Assembly: GCA_020025875.1 (NCBI GenBank)
Contig: JAHHRI010000016.1
Coordinates: 1 to 26,632, forward strand
DNA from: Alphaproteobacteria bacterium
GTDB lineage: Bacteria > Pseudomonadota > Alphaproteobacteria > RF32 > CAG-239
Direction: 5' to 3'
DNA: 26,632 nucleotides
The position numbers and the translations under genes are program-made. The first letter of the stretch is position 1. Every line of letters starts with the position of its first letter. The notes beneath the pieces are model-generated. The model worked only from the letters and a program-made list of their open reading frames with translations, made no database searches and was not told the origin of the DNA. Positions 1 through 8,041 of the stretch are shown piece after piece.

Positions 1-26
1 TTATTAATTTATTAATTAAATCAATT

Positions 27-323
27 ATGACTATCAAAGAAATTTTAAACCAACTGTCCGAATTTTCACCGGAGCTTTTTCAGGGAAACGAACAAATGAC
101 GGCAGAGCGCTTGGCAGATTCGTATCTTTCCTATTACGATGCCGACGCCGTTGTCGTTGCCGATTCTTTTTCGCGTTATATGCCCGCCATCCACAACGCC
201 GGCACGGTTATCATCAGCGAAGATGCCCTCCACCTCGTTTCCCCCATGACCATCAATGTGATCATCGTACGCGCAACTTATCTTGACGCGGTGGGAAGAA
301 AACTCAGGTTGTTGTTGGATTGA
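27..323 (+). CDS. Small uncharacterised protein (98 aa)
   Basis: I do not recognise this protein. It has a mixed acidic N-terminal half and a C-terminal half rich in Val and Ile that ends in a basic-hydrophobic run (around residues 75-98). There is no signal peptide or clear membrane helix. The first ATG is at 27, but the 26 bases before it contain no in-frame stop and no clear ribosome binding site, so the gene could begin outside the window. A good terminator follows 27 bases after the stop, which supports a real transcript ending here. It lies upstream of comEC on the same strand but is separated from it by that terminator, so it is probably not in the same operon. Coding status is likely but not certain. 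Confidence 0.6.
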   Translation: MTIKEILNQLSEFSPELFQGNEQMTAERLADSYLSYYDADAVVVADSFSRYMPAIHNAGTVIISEDALHLVSPMTINVIIVRATYLDAVGRKLRLLLD

Positions 324-349
324 TGCAAGCGACATGTCATATGTCAATG

Positions 350-386
350 AAAAAAGCGCTAAACAAAAAAATGTTTGGCGCTTTTT
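350..386 (+). terminator. Rho-independent terminator after the 98-aa ORF
   Basis: An 11-bp stem (AGCGCTAAACA pairing with TGTTTGGCGCT, one G-T pair) closes a short A-rich loop and is followed by a T run. The A run on the left side means it could also work on the reverse strand. Confidence 0.8.
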
Positions 387-436
387 TATTTATGCGGTAA
401 ATCTGATATAAAAAACAATTACCGAAGGAGCCGTCG

Positions 437-2416
437 TTGTGGTCACAATTAAAAATTTGCTTTTTATATGAGAGAACCAGATGGATCTTGTGGATGCCGG
501 TTTTTTTCGCCGCCGGTATCGGTATCTATTTTGCACTGCCCATGGAACCGCCGTTATGGACGGCAGCCATACCTTTTGTTCTGCTGATTATGTGCTGCTT
601 GTTTCGTCGCCAACCGGTTGTTTGCGGAAGCATTGCGCCGTTTTTGCTGCTGACGGCAGGTTTTGCCGATATCCAGTTGAAAAGCTTTTATCTTTTTCTC
701 CAGCCGCCACCGGCAGAAGACAGCAAACTTTATTTGCAGGGGCGCATTATCGGCCTTGATGTCAATTACCGCGGACGTACGCGGATGTTGCTTGAAGATA
801 TGTATGATTTTGAAGGCAACCGGCTTGCCGGACGCTATCGTCTTAGTATGATGCGTCGCGATTTTGAGCTGAAAGTCGGCGATTGCGTGGAGTTGGTGGC
901 GGTGGTTTCTCCGCCGCTTCTGCCCTCAATGGTCGGCAGCTATCAATTTGACCGTCGGCTGTTTTTTTCAGGTATCAACGGCACCGGCTATATTCCGAGC
1001 GAGGTGCTTCCCGTTCAATGCCCCCATTCTTCTCTGCGGCTTTCTGAATATGTGGCGGCAGTGCGGCGCTCCATTGTGCAAAAAATTGATGCTGTTTTGC
1101 CGCCGGACGAAGCCTCGGTTGCGGTGGCAATTATTGCCGGAGATCAGACACAAATCAATCGTCCGCTGATTGAGGCTTATCGCAATTCGGGGTTGGCTCA
1201 TTTTCTGTCAATATCCGGTTTACATATGAGTATGTTGGCGGGGCTGATGTTTTTTCTGGTCAGAGTGTTTATGGCTTTTATACCGATTTTGGCACTCAAA
1301 TACAATTCTAAGAAAGTTGCCGCCGTTTTGTCGTTGCTGGTGTCGGTGGTCTATTTGGCGGTTTCCGGCGCCGCCATTCCGGCAGTTAGGGCTTTTATCA
1401 TGACGGGCGTTGTGTTGACGGCGGTTTTGTTTGAGCGTCAAGCCATCTCCATGCGCACCTTGGCCGTTGCGGCAATGATGGTTTTGATCATAACGCCGAA
1501 CGCTCTGGTAGGCGCCAGTTTTCAAATGTCTTTTGCCGCCGTGGTTGCATTGGTGGCTTTTTATGAAAAATACGCCGGCAGGCTCAATCGTTTTTTGCAT
1601 ACGGAAAACGGCGGTTGGATAAGAAAAATCGTTCGCGGAGCGTTTGCTTATTTGTTCGGCGTGGTCATTGCCGATTTTGTGGCCTCGGTTGCCACGCTGC
1701 CGTTTGGTATTTATCACTTTAACCAGATCGACTATTATACCGGATTAACCAATTTTCTTTCCGGTCCGATTATCGGATTTGTCATCATGCCGTTTGTGCT
1801 GATTTCGTTATTGGTTATGCCTTTGGGATTGGAGTGGCTGCCGCTTAAAATTGTCGGTTACGGGTTGAGTTTGACCAACAGATTGACGGTTTGGGTATCT
1901 TCTTTGCCCTATGCGACGGACTATGTCATGCCCATGCCCGTTTGGGGATTGGTGCTGATAACATTGGGCGGATTGTGGTTGTGCCTGTGGTATGGTCGTT
2001 GGCGTTGGTGGGGAATGGTTGCTTTTGTCGCGGGCTGCCTGAGCATGGCAACCGCCAAACGTCCGGAGATGATTATCGATTCGGAAATAAAAACGGTTGC
2101 CGTGCTTAATCATAACAGCGGAAAGTACTCTTTTATGCCGCAGGCAAGCCGCTGGAATAAACAAATGTGGATGGAAAAATGTGCCGCCGAGGCAGAGCAG
2201 GGTGGGCGGAAAGCTTTAGAAACTTTGAACAATCCGCTTTATCCCGAACGCATACGCATCAAACAAAGAAAGTCGGTAAAAATTGATGGAAAAGATTTTG
2301 ACGTGCGCGCGGCGGGAGGTGTGAGTATTTTTGCCGATAAGGATAAATTGAACATAAAAACCGTTCGCGACTATGTCGGTTGTCGCTATTGGAATTGTGC
2401 GGTTGATAAAAAATAA
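437..2416 (+). CDS. comEC: ComEC/Rec2-family inner-membrane DNA uptake channel, lacking the beta-lactamase-like domain
   Basis: The 659-aa protein has the order typical of ComEC. It begins with short N-terminal membrane segments (DUF4131-like, roughly 15-75). A soluble OB-like stretch follows, then the Competence domain with many membrane helices (roughly 210-540), including a GLAHFLSISGLHMSMLAG segment that matches the family core. In the family, ComEC carries single-stranded DNA across the inner membrane. After about residue 548 there is only a soluble tail with no HxHxDH metal motif, so the metallo-beta-lactamase-like domain is absent or degenerate; shortened forms like this are familiar to me from alphaproteobacteria. 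The start is TTG at 437, preceded by GAAGGAG with a 6-nt gap, and its N-terminus (ERTRW..LW.PV) fits the family. No other competence genes are in the window. Confidence 0.88.
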   Translation: MWSQLKICFLYERTRWILWMPVFFAAGIGIYFALPMEPPLWTAAIPFVLLIMCCLFRRQPVVCGSIAPFLLLTAGFADIQLKSFYLFLQPPPAEDSKLYLQGRIIGLDVNYRGRTRMLLEDMYDFEGNRLAGRYRLSMMRRDFELKVGDCVELVAVVSPPLLPSMVGSYQFDRRLFFSGINGTGYIPSEVLPVQCPHSSLRLSEYVAAVRRSIVQKIDAVLPPDEASVAVAIIAGDQTQINRPLIEAYRNSGLAHFLSISGLHMSMLAGLMFFLVRVFMAFIPILALKYNSKKVAAVLSLLVSVVYLAVSGAAIPAVRAFIMTGVVLTAVLFERQAISMRTLAVAAMMVLIITPNALVGASFQMSFAAVVALVAFYEKYAGRLNRFLHTENGGWIRKIVRGAFAYLFGVVIADFVASVATLPFGIYHFNQIDYYTGLTNFLSGPIIGFVIMPFVLISLLVMPLGLEWLPLKIVGYGLSLTNRLTVWVSSLPYATDYVMPMPVWGLVLITLGGLWLCLWYGRWRWWGMVAFVAGCLSMATAKRPEMIIDSEIKTVAVLNHNSGKYSFMPQASRWNKQMWMEKCAAEAEQGGRKALETLNNPLYPERIRIKQRKSVKIDGKDFDVRAAGGVSIFADKDKLNIKTVRDYVGCRYWNCAVDKK

Positions 2417-2512
2417 AACATCTGCCATCATATGAAATATAAGCGTTGATTAACGCTTGCCACCTGTCTTTAGCGAACTTGGGAGATAATCTTTAAAACA
2501 GAACTGATTTTT

Positions 2513-2542
2513 AAAAAAAGCCCCTCGCCGGGGGCTTTTTTT
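2513..2542. terminator. Bidirectional terminator between comEC and prfC
   Basis: A perfect 12-bp stem, A7-GCCCC (2513-2524) with GGGGC-T7 (2531-2542), encloses a 6-nt loop. It has a T run on both strands and lies between two convergent genes, so it serves both. A second hairpin at 2441-2458 (AAGCGTT/AACGCTT, 4-nt loop) lies nearer comEC and has no T run. Confidence 0.9.
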
Positions 2543-2544
2543 GA

Positions 2545-4134
2545 CTAGAATATTTGTTCTCTGGTCTTCTTGAGTTCCACTTTGGGAAAATCTTCTTTAG
2601 CCTTGTTCAAATGCCAAGCATTGCGCGCCAAAAAGACTTCTGCCCCGTCGTGGTCTGTTGCCATGGACGCTCGGTTGGTGTCGGCAAACATTTTCAAGTC
2701 ATCCGCCTTTTCGGCCGCCAGCCAACGAGCGGTAAAGTATTGTGTCGGTTCAAAAGCCACGGGGATACCAAATTCGGTACGAATACGATCGGCCATCACC
2801 TCAAACTGCAACACGCCGACCACGCCGACAATCCATTCGGCACCGATCAGCGGCTTAAAGACGCTGGCGCCGCCTTCTTCGGCAATTTGCTGCAAAGCAT
2901 TGCCGAGGTGTTTGGATTTGAGCGGATCAAGAGCGCGAACGCTTTTGAGCAGTTCGGGAGCAAAACTCGGAATTCCCGTAAAGTGCAGTTTTTCGCCTTC
3001 GGTCAGACAATCGCCGATTCTGAGCTGTCCATGGTTGGGAATACCTATAATATCCCCCGGAAAAGCATCTTCCGCCAGCTCCCGTTCTTGTGCCAAAAAC
3101 ATCACCGGAGTAGCCACTTTCAGCTGTTTGCCGGTTCTGACCTGAAACAATCCCATTCCGCGCTTAAAATGACCGGAACAAATGCGCATAAAGGCGATTC
3201 GGTCGCGGTGTTTGGGGTCCATGTTGGCCTGAATTTTGAAAATAAAGCCCGTAACTTTGTCTTCGCTTGGCAAAATCTCTCGTTCGGCAGTCGGTTGTGG
3301 ACGGGGTGAAGGAGCCATGGCGTATAAGCCTTCCAACACTTCTTGGACACCGAAGTTGTTGATGGCGCTGCCGAAAAAGACCGGCGTCAGTGCGCCTGCC
3401 AAATAAAGCTCTTTGTCAAAGGCAGGGCATAGCTCGCGCACCATTTCGACATCTTCGCGGAGTTTGGCAACGGCGTGAGCAGGCAACAAGCGGTCTAATT
3501 TTTCGTCATCTAAACCTTTGCAAGTTTCGATGGTTGTATTTTTTTGCGATTTGTCGCCGGTTTTGTTCATCAAAATCAATTGATCGCCGATCAGATCATA
3601 GCAGCCCAAAAAGTCTTTGCCCATGCCGATCGGCCAGCTGGCAGGCGTTACGTCAAGCGCCAGTGTTTTTTCAATATCGTCGAGCAGGCTGAAAGGGTCT
3701 AGCCCCTCACGATCCAGTTTGTTGATGAAAGTGATGATCGGCACATTGCGCAGCCGACAGACTTCAAACAATTTTTTGGTTTGGGTTTCTATACCTTTTG
3801 CCGAGTCGATGACCATCACCGCCGAGTCAACGGCCGTCAGCACCCGATAGGTATCTTCGGAAAAGTCCTCGTGCCCCGGCGTATCGAGCAGGTTGAAACT
3901 GATGTTTTTATAATCAAACGTCATCACCGAGGAGGCTACCGAAATGCCGCGTTCCTGTTCCACTTTCATCCAGTCGGAGCGGGCGCGTCGGTTTTCTCCG
4001 CGGGCTTTAACCGCGCCGGCCTGCTGAATGGCACCGCCGAACAACAACAATTTTTCGGTCAGAGTGGTTTTGCCGGCATCGGGGTGGGAAATAATCGCGA
4101 ATGTTTTTCGCGGATCGGTGTTGTTGTTGCTCAT
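2545..4134 (-). CDS. prfC: Peptide chain release factor 3 (RF3)
   Basis: The 529-aa length and sequence fit RF3, the translational GTPase that removes RF1/RF2 from ribosomes after peptide release. Visible motifs are the P-loop HPDAGKTT (residues 17-24), the G3 box DTPGHED (84-90), the G4 box NKLD (138-141), and the conserved switch region RARSDWMKVEQERGISV. The C-terminal half carries the RF3-specific domains, ending in the conserved basic tail. The ATG at 4134 is the family start; the ribosome site upstream is weak (AGG only). It is a single gene on the reverse strand, convergent with comEC and divergent from the tRNA-Leu/tig block. I see nothing unusual in it. Confidence 0.97.
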   Translation of the reverse strand: MSNNNTDPRKTFAIISHPDAGKTTLTEKLLLFGGAIQQAGAVKARGENRRARSDWMKVEQERGISVASSVMTFDYKNISFNLLDTPGHEDFSEDTYRVLTAVDSAVMVIDSAKGIETQTKKLFEVCRLRNVPIITFINKLDREGLDPFSLLDDIEKTLALDVTPASWPIGMGKDFLGCYDLIGDQLILMNKTGDKSQKNTTIETCKGLDDEKLDRLLPAHAVAKLREDVEMVRELCPAFDKELYLAGALTPVFFGSAINNFGVQEVLEGLYAMAPSPRPQPTAEREILPSEDKVTGFIFKIQANMDPKHRDRIAFMRICSGHFKRGMGLFQVRTGKQLKVATPVMFLAQERELAEDAFPGDIIGIPNHGQLRIGDCLTEGEKLHFTGIPSFAPELLKSVRALDPLKSKHLGNALQQIAEEGGASVFKPLIGAEWIVGVVGVLQFEVMADRIRTEFGIPVAFEPTQYFTARWLAAEKADDLKMFADTNRASMATDHDGAEVFLARNAWHLNKAKEDFPKVELKKTREQIF

Positions 4135-4291
4135 GGATAACCTGTTTAAAATTTGTGTTGATTGTTTAGCGGCATCTTACATATTTCTTCACATTTTGCA
4201 AGCGTTTAGAATGAACATTTGGTGGGTTTTTATGATTTAGGACTTGATTTATAAAATAATTTGAGTAGTATTTTGAGGAATTTTAACAAAT

Positions 4292-4376
4292 GCGGGCGTG
4301 GTGGAATTGGTAGACACGTCAGATTTAGGTTCTGATGACGCAAGTTGTGGGGGTTCGAGTCCCTTCGCCCGCACCA
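4292..4376 (+). tRNA. tRNA-Leu (anticodon UAG)
   Basis: This is an 85-nt class II tRNA with a long variable arm. The acceptor stem GCGGGCG (4292-4298) pairs with CGCCCGC (4366-4372), followed by discriminator A and an encoded CCA (4374-4376). The anticodon stem TCAGA/TCTGA encloses the loop TTTAGGT, so the anticodon is TAG at 4326-4328, which reads CUN leucine codons. The T arm GGGGGTTCGAGTCCC is standard. The tig start codon lies 35 bases after it. Confidence 0.97.
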
Positions 4377-4410
4377 GATTTTGGTTTCAACATTTATAAC
4401 AGAGAAGAAA

Positions 4411-5772
4411 ATGAAGGTAACAGAACAAAAGGCAGAAGGTCTGAAAAAGAAATATCAGGTGGTTATTGAAAACAAGGCTTTTGAAGAAAAAGTTGAAAAG
4501 AAGCTAAACGAAGTAGCCAAAAACGTCAAACTTCCGGGGTTTCGCCCAGGCAAAGCTCCCAAAGAAATGTTGAAACAAAAGTATCGTGCGTCGGTTATGG
4601 GTGAAGCCTTAGACGAGATGGTTCGCGATGCTGCCGACGAAGTGGTCAAACAAAATAAGCTGAAATTGGCTTTGCGCCCGAGTATCAGCATTACCAAATT
4701 TGACGAAGGCAAAGATATTGAGTTTGATATGGAAGCCGAAATTTTGCCGGATATTAAAATCGGAGATTTTGCCGATGTTAAAGTTGAAAAGCTGATGGCG
4801 GAAGTGCCGGCAGAAGAAGTTGAAAAAGCTTTGCAATATATCGTCAGCTCCCGCCGAGAAACGGTTAAGGTCGAAGATGTCGAACATCTGGCAGAAAAGG
4901 GCGAAACGCTGGTTATTGACTTTTGCGGCTCAATCGACGGCGTGGAATTTCAGGGCGGCAAAGGCAGCGATTATCCGCTCGAACTCGGCTCTAACACGTT
5001 TATTCCGGGGTTTGAAGACCAGCTGATCAAAGCCAAAGTTGGCGACAAAATTGACGTTAAAGTGAAGTTCCCCGAAGATTATCACGCCAAAGATCTGGCA
5101 GCCAAAGAAGCTGTTTTTGCAGTCGAAGTTAAAGAAATCCGCCAGCCGAAAGCGGTTGAAGTTAATGATGAATTTGCTAAATCCGTCGGCGAGGACAGCC
5201 TCGACGCTTTGAAAGAAAGCATCAAAAACCGCATTAAGGCAGATTATGAAAATGCTTCTAAGATGAAGCTCAAACGCAGCTTGCTTGATCGATTGGACGA
5301 AGCTTATCAATTTGACGTTCCGGAAAGTCTGGTTGAAGAAGAATTTAAGTCGATACAGGCTCAGTATGAACGCTCCAAAGAACTGAACCGGCTGGACGAA
5401 CACGAGAAAAACACTTCCGAAGAAGAACTGATGAAAGAATATAAGCAGATTGCCGTCCGTCGTGTCAAATTGGGGCTGCTGCTGTCGGAAGTGGGAGCTG
5501 AAGCAAAAGTGACCGTAACGGCAGACGATCTGAACAAAGCCATTATGAACGAAGCAAAAAAATATCCGGGACAGGAAAAAACCGTTTTTGATTTCTATCT
5601 GAAAAATGCCAAAGCGGTAGAAGCCCTGCGCGCACCGGTGTTTGAAGAAAAGATTATCGACTTTGTGCTGGGTAAAGCTCAGGTTGCGGAAAAAATCGTT
5701 TCGGTTGAAGAATTGTATTCTTTTGACGAAAACGATAAGCCTGCCAAAAAGAAAAAGGCGGCAGCCAAATAA
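4411..5772 (+). CDS. tig: Trigger factor, ribosome-associated chaperone and peptidyl-prolyl isomerase
   Basis: The 453-aa protein has the three trigger-factor domains. The N-terminal ribosome-binding domain carries the signature GFRPGKAP (residues 43-50). An FKBP-type PPIase domain follows (about 160-245, with GETLVIDFCGSIDG and FIPGFEDQL), then a helical chaperone domain (about 260-430) and a Lys-rich tail. In the family it binds the ribosome near the exit tunnel and shields nascent chains. I chose the ATG at 4411 because it is preceded by AGAGAAGAA and gives the normal N-terminus MKVTEQKAEG. An in-frame ATG at 4345 lies inside the tRNA and would add 22 non-homologous residues. A strong terminator follows, and clpP and clpX, which often follow tig, are absent here. 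Confidence 0.96.
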   Translation: MKVTEQKAEGLKKKYQVVIENKAFEEKVEKKLNEVAKNVKLPGFRPGKAPKEMLKQKYRASVMGEALDEMVRDAADEVVKQNKLKLALRPSISITKFDEGKDIEFDMEAEILPDIKIGDFADVKVEKLMAEVPAEEVEKALQYIVSSRRETVKVEDVEHLAEKGETLVIDFCGSIDGVEFQGGKGSDYPLELGSNTFIPGFEDQLIKAKVGDKIDVKVKFPEDYHAKDLAAKEAVFAVEVKEIRQPKAVEVNDEFAKSVGEDSLDALKESIKNRIKADYENASKMKLKRSLLDRLDEAYQFDVPESLVEEEFKSIQAQYERSKELNRLDEHEKNTSEEELMKEYKQIAVRRVKLGLLLSEVGAEAKVTVTADDLNKAIMNEAKKYPGQEKTVFDFYLKNAKAVEALRAPVFEEKIIDFVLGKAQVAEKIVSVEELYSFDENDKPAKKKKAAAK

Positions 5773-5800
5773 GCTTCGCTTTACTTAAAGTGATGTTCGC

Positions 5801-5830
5801 AAAAAGGGAGATTTTATCTCCCTTTTTCTT
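5801..5830 (+). terminator. Rho-independent terminator of tig
   Basis: A perfect 12-bp stem, AAAAAGGGAGAT (5801-5812) with ATCTCCCTTTTT (5816-5827), has a 3-nt loop and sits 28 bases after the tig stop. The remaining gap up to about 5966 shows no ORF or RNA that I can name. Confidence 0.88.
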
Positions 5831-5966
5831 GTTTAAGAGCATGAGTGATCACGCGCTTTGACGGGTTGTTAGCCCTGACGGCGGCAACATTTTTTATCGG
5901 TGGAGAAAAGAGGGTATCGTCGGTTGCTCAGCCATCAATTTACGGTGTTTTGAAGATGTTTTGGGC

Positions 5967-6005
5967 AAAAAAATCGGGCGGCAAAAGCAAGCTTTTCCCA
6001 CCCGA
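5967..6005 (-). terminator. Terminator of the reverse-strand lipoprotein gene
   Basis: On the reverse strand a long imperfect hairpin, TCGGG..AAAAG/CTTTT..CCCGA (5974-6005), is followed by seven T residues (5967-5973 on the + strand are all A). It lies about 40 bases after the stop of the gene at 6045-6428. Confidence 0.75.
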
Positions 6006-6044
6006 ACGATCGACCATTTAACCATAATCCTTTTAAAACGCAGG

Positions 6045-6428
6045 TTATTCGGGATCGACCTGTTCAAATTTTAATGTTGTGTCGTTGCCTTTCAGCACCA
6101 TGTAACCTTCTTCAAAAGAAATGGTTTCGATCTCGCCTAAGTTTTTGAAAAATTCGGTTTCAGCTTTCATCATTGGTTCCGGTGCCGCCATCATGGTCGA
6201 GCCGATGGCCGAAAATTTGATCCGGTTGTCGTTGAGTTCATAGTTGCCAAAATAACGGTTAACGGCATGGCCGTAAAATTTGGGTGCCTCGGCATCAAAC
6301 GAAAGCGAAATTTCCATTCCTTCCGGTGCGTCGAGCAGAACATAATCATTGCCTTTGATCGGTAAAGCAGAATCTTTGCTGCAAGCAAATAGCATCAAGC
6401 CCAGAAAAAGGGCGCATAATTTTTTCAT
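6045..6428 (-). CDS. Small predicted lipoprotein (127 aa)
   Basis: The N-terminus MKKLCALFLGLMLFACSKDS is a clear lipoprotein signal: a short basic start, a hydrophobic core, and the lipobox LFAC followed by Ser. The mature protein should therefore be lipid-anchored in the envelope. The rest is about 110 residues, acidic, with alternating hydrophobic residues that suggest a beta-rich fold; I do not recognise a family. I chose the ATG at 6428 because AGGAGA lies just upstream, whereas a longer form starting at 6455 would put nine residues before the signal. It is monocistronic, with its own terminator downstream. Function is unknown. Confidence 0.85.
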   Translation of the reverse strand: MKKLCALFLGLMLFACSKDSALPIKGNDYVLLDAPEGMEISLSFDAEAPKFYGHAVNRYFGNYELNDNRIKFSAIGSTMMAAPEPMMKAETEFFKNLGEIETISFEEGYMVLKGNDTTLKFEQVDPE

Positions 6429-6523
6429 GTTTTCTCCTGTTGTTGAAATGAACACACTTACTATATATATACCTATTTTTTTCTCTTGCCACTAAAAAAA
6501 AGACCGTGTGTCCGTAAACGAAC

Positions 6524-6556
6524 AAAAGCTCTCAAACCGGAGGTTTGGGAGCTTTT
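6524..6556. terminator. Strong terminator hairpin downstream of the 67-aa ORF
   Basis: A 15-bp stem with one T-G pair, AAAAGCTCTCAAACC (6524-6538) with GGTTTGGGAGCTTTT (6542-6556), closes a GGA loop. It has A and T runs on both sides. It lies 16 bases past the stop of the reverse-strand 67-aa gene and just upstream of the lipoprotein promoter region, so its main use is probably on the reverse strand. Confidence 0.85.
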
Positions 6557-6572
6557 ATTTGTGTATATGCTA

Positions 6573-6776
6573 CTAGTCGTTATACGAATCGTAGTCTACA
6601 CAGGAATCACGCAACAATTCTTCCAGAATAGCCAAACGAGCACGTTTTTCATGCTTGTTCATGTCTGCTTGCTGGATATTAAAAATTGCTTCGCGCAATT
6701 CTTGGCAACTCATGTCTAGATAGGTTTCCCGCATCTGCTCTTGAGCATAATCCAATTCAATTTCTTTTCTACACAT
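6573..6776 (-). CDS. Small uncharacterised charged protein (67 aa)
   Basis: I do not recognise this protein. It is strongly charged, mostly helical in appearance (residues 5-58 are rich in Glu, Gln, Arg and Leu), and ends in an Asp/Tyr-rich tail (CVDYDSYND). It has no signal peptide or membrane segment. It is short but well supported: a near-consensus promoter lies upstream on the same strand, giving a leader of about 30 nt, and a strong terminator lies directly downstream. There is no clear ribosome binding site before the ATG at 6776; an internal Met at residue 15 is an alternative start. It is divergent from the porin gene. Confidence 0.65.
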   Translation of the reverse strand: MCRKEIELDYAQEQMRETYLDMSCQELREAIFNIQQADMNKHEKRARLAILEELLRDSCVDYDSYND

Positions 6777-6813
6777 AGTGATATAGTTTAATTAATAATT
6801 TTACAGTATCTTT

Positions 6814-6842
6814 ATCATATACCGCTTTTCTTTTTTTGTCTA
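6814..6842 (-). promoter_or_regulatory. Sigma-70-type promoter for the 67-aa gene
   Basis: On the reverse strand, -35 TAGACA (6837-6842) and -10 TATGAT (6814-6819) each match five of six consensus bases and are separated by exactly 17 bp. The predicted start of transcription is near 6807, about 30 nt before the ATG at 6776. Confidence 0.65.
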
Positions 6843-6854
6843 GTAAATATTTTA

Positions 6855-6882
6855 TTGACAGTGAAAAAATAGTCCTTAGACT
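6855..6882 (+). promoter_or_regulatory. Promoter for the porin–regulator pair
   Basis: A perfect -35 TTGACA (6855-6860) is followed after 16 bp by TAGACT (6877-6882), a four-of-six match to the -10 consensus. The predicted leader to the ATG at 6914 is about 25 nt. It is divergent from the 67-aa gene promoter, with only 12 bp between the two -35 boxes. Confidence 0.55.
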
Positions 6883-6913
6883 GACGGAAATAAGCAATAA
6901 ATAAGGGGGCGGT

Positions 6914-8032
6914 ATGATAAAAAAAGCGGCGATAGCCGTCATTTGCAGCGTTTTTCTAGGTACGGCGGCCGAGGCCGGAGAACTGACTTTTGAGGCTTTG
7001 GGCAAGGCGCGGACATTGTTTGGCTATGTCCATCCTCAAGCTCACCATGCGCGGCAGCAGGCGCGTTACCATCTGCCGACACGTTTCAGTCTTAACCTGT
7101 TGGCGCAGTATGATATTAACGATTCCTACCAAGTGGGGGGGTATCTTAACATTTTCTACGGCTTGGATCAGGAACTGAAAGATTATAACCATGGTTCATG
7201 GGGTGAGGAAGCCTATCTGGTGCTGGATGCGCCTTTCGGACGGGTGGTCGGCGGACAAAGCTTTAATGCCGCCCATCAGCTGGGAGTCGGTGCGCCCGAT
7301 GCCGGCGTTTTGGGAGTCAATCAGAGCGATCTGGTCAATTTTGTCGCCAACCCCAACTGGCAACGCAATCGTCGCGGCACGGCTTATCGTACGCTTAATT
7401 CAACCGATATCAATACAGACGGCACGGCACCCAAAATCACCTACTATTTCAGCCCCGATTTTGGCAACTTTATGTTTGGCTTCAGTTTTGTGCCGGACAG
7501 CTACAGCCGCGACGGCTTGCTCAACCGCCATGCCCCTTATCGGAACAATGCCGGTTACATAGCTTCGGTCTACCATAATCAAGAGCTGGGCAATGTTAGT
7601 CTTTCCGCTTCGCTCGGAGTTGCCCGTTTTGAAGATATTGATGATGAACTTTCCGCAGGCGTCAGCTTGTATTACAAAGGCTGGACTTTGGGGGGCAGCG
7701 TTCGGCGCACCTTTGTCAGCCACAAGCAGGCAGAGCTGAATAGGCGCATTCCCCATTGGCAAGAAGGTTTTGACGCCTACCGCGACGCATGGGCGGCCAA
7801 TGTCGGGTTGGGTTATGAAATAGGCCCGATTAAAACCGTATTGAGCTGTTTTTATTCCAAGGCCGTCGGTCAAGAGTACGAAGACAGAATCATACAGCTT
7901 TCCGGTCGCTATCAATTAGATCGCAATCTTGAGCTGCAAGCGGCGGTGGCGCATGGTAAGTTTTCAGGGGATGGCGCCGCGGAAAGCAACCAAGGTTACG
8001 CTTTTGTCACCGGCATTGGGTTTAAGTTTTAG
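6914..8032 (+). CDS. Porin-like outer-membrane beta-barrel protein
   Basis: The 372-aa protein starts with a clear Sec signal peptide (basic MIKK, hydrophobic core, cleavage likely after AEA, residue 22). The mature part is made of short alternating, aromatic-rich strands with Gly/Asn/Asp turns, and the last residue is Phe in the ending TGIGFKF. This is the C-terminal pattern recognised by the BAM assembly machinery. Size and pattern fit a general porin of the alphaproteobacterial type, which would allow small hydrophilic solutes to cross the outer membrane; the exact substrate cannot be told. AAGGGGG lies just before the ATG. The response-regulator gene begins 9 bases after the stop, so the two are almost certainly co-transcribed. 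Confidence 0.82.
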   Translation: MIKKAAIAVICSVFLGTAAEAGELTFEALGKARTLFGYVHPQAHHARQQARYHLPTRFSLNLLAQYDINDSYQVGGYLNIFYGLDQELKDYNHGSWGEEAYLVLDAPFGRVVGGQSFNAAHQLGVGAPDAGVLGVNQSDLVNFVANPNWQRNRRGTAYRTLNSTDINTDGTAPKITYYFSPDFGNFMFGFSFVPDSYSRDGLLNRHAPYRNNAGYIASVYHNQELGNVSLSASLGVARFEDIDDELSAGVSLYYKGWTLGGSVRRTFVSHKQAELNRRIPHWQEGFDAYRDAWAANVGLGYEIGPIKTVLSCFYSKAVGQEYEDRIIQLSGRYQLDRNLELQAAVAHGKFSGDGAAESNQGYAFVTGIGFKF

Positions 8033-8041
8033 GAGGGGCTC

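Noticed and set aside
2554..3309. 251-codon ORF on the + strand inside prfC
   Set aside because: It is the antisense shadow of a perfectly conserved RF3 gene and has no recognisable protein features.
4345..4410. Longer trigger factor starting at an upstream ATG
   Set aside because: That ATG lies within the tRNA-Leu gene and adds residues with no family match.
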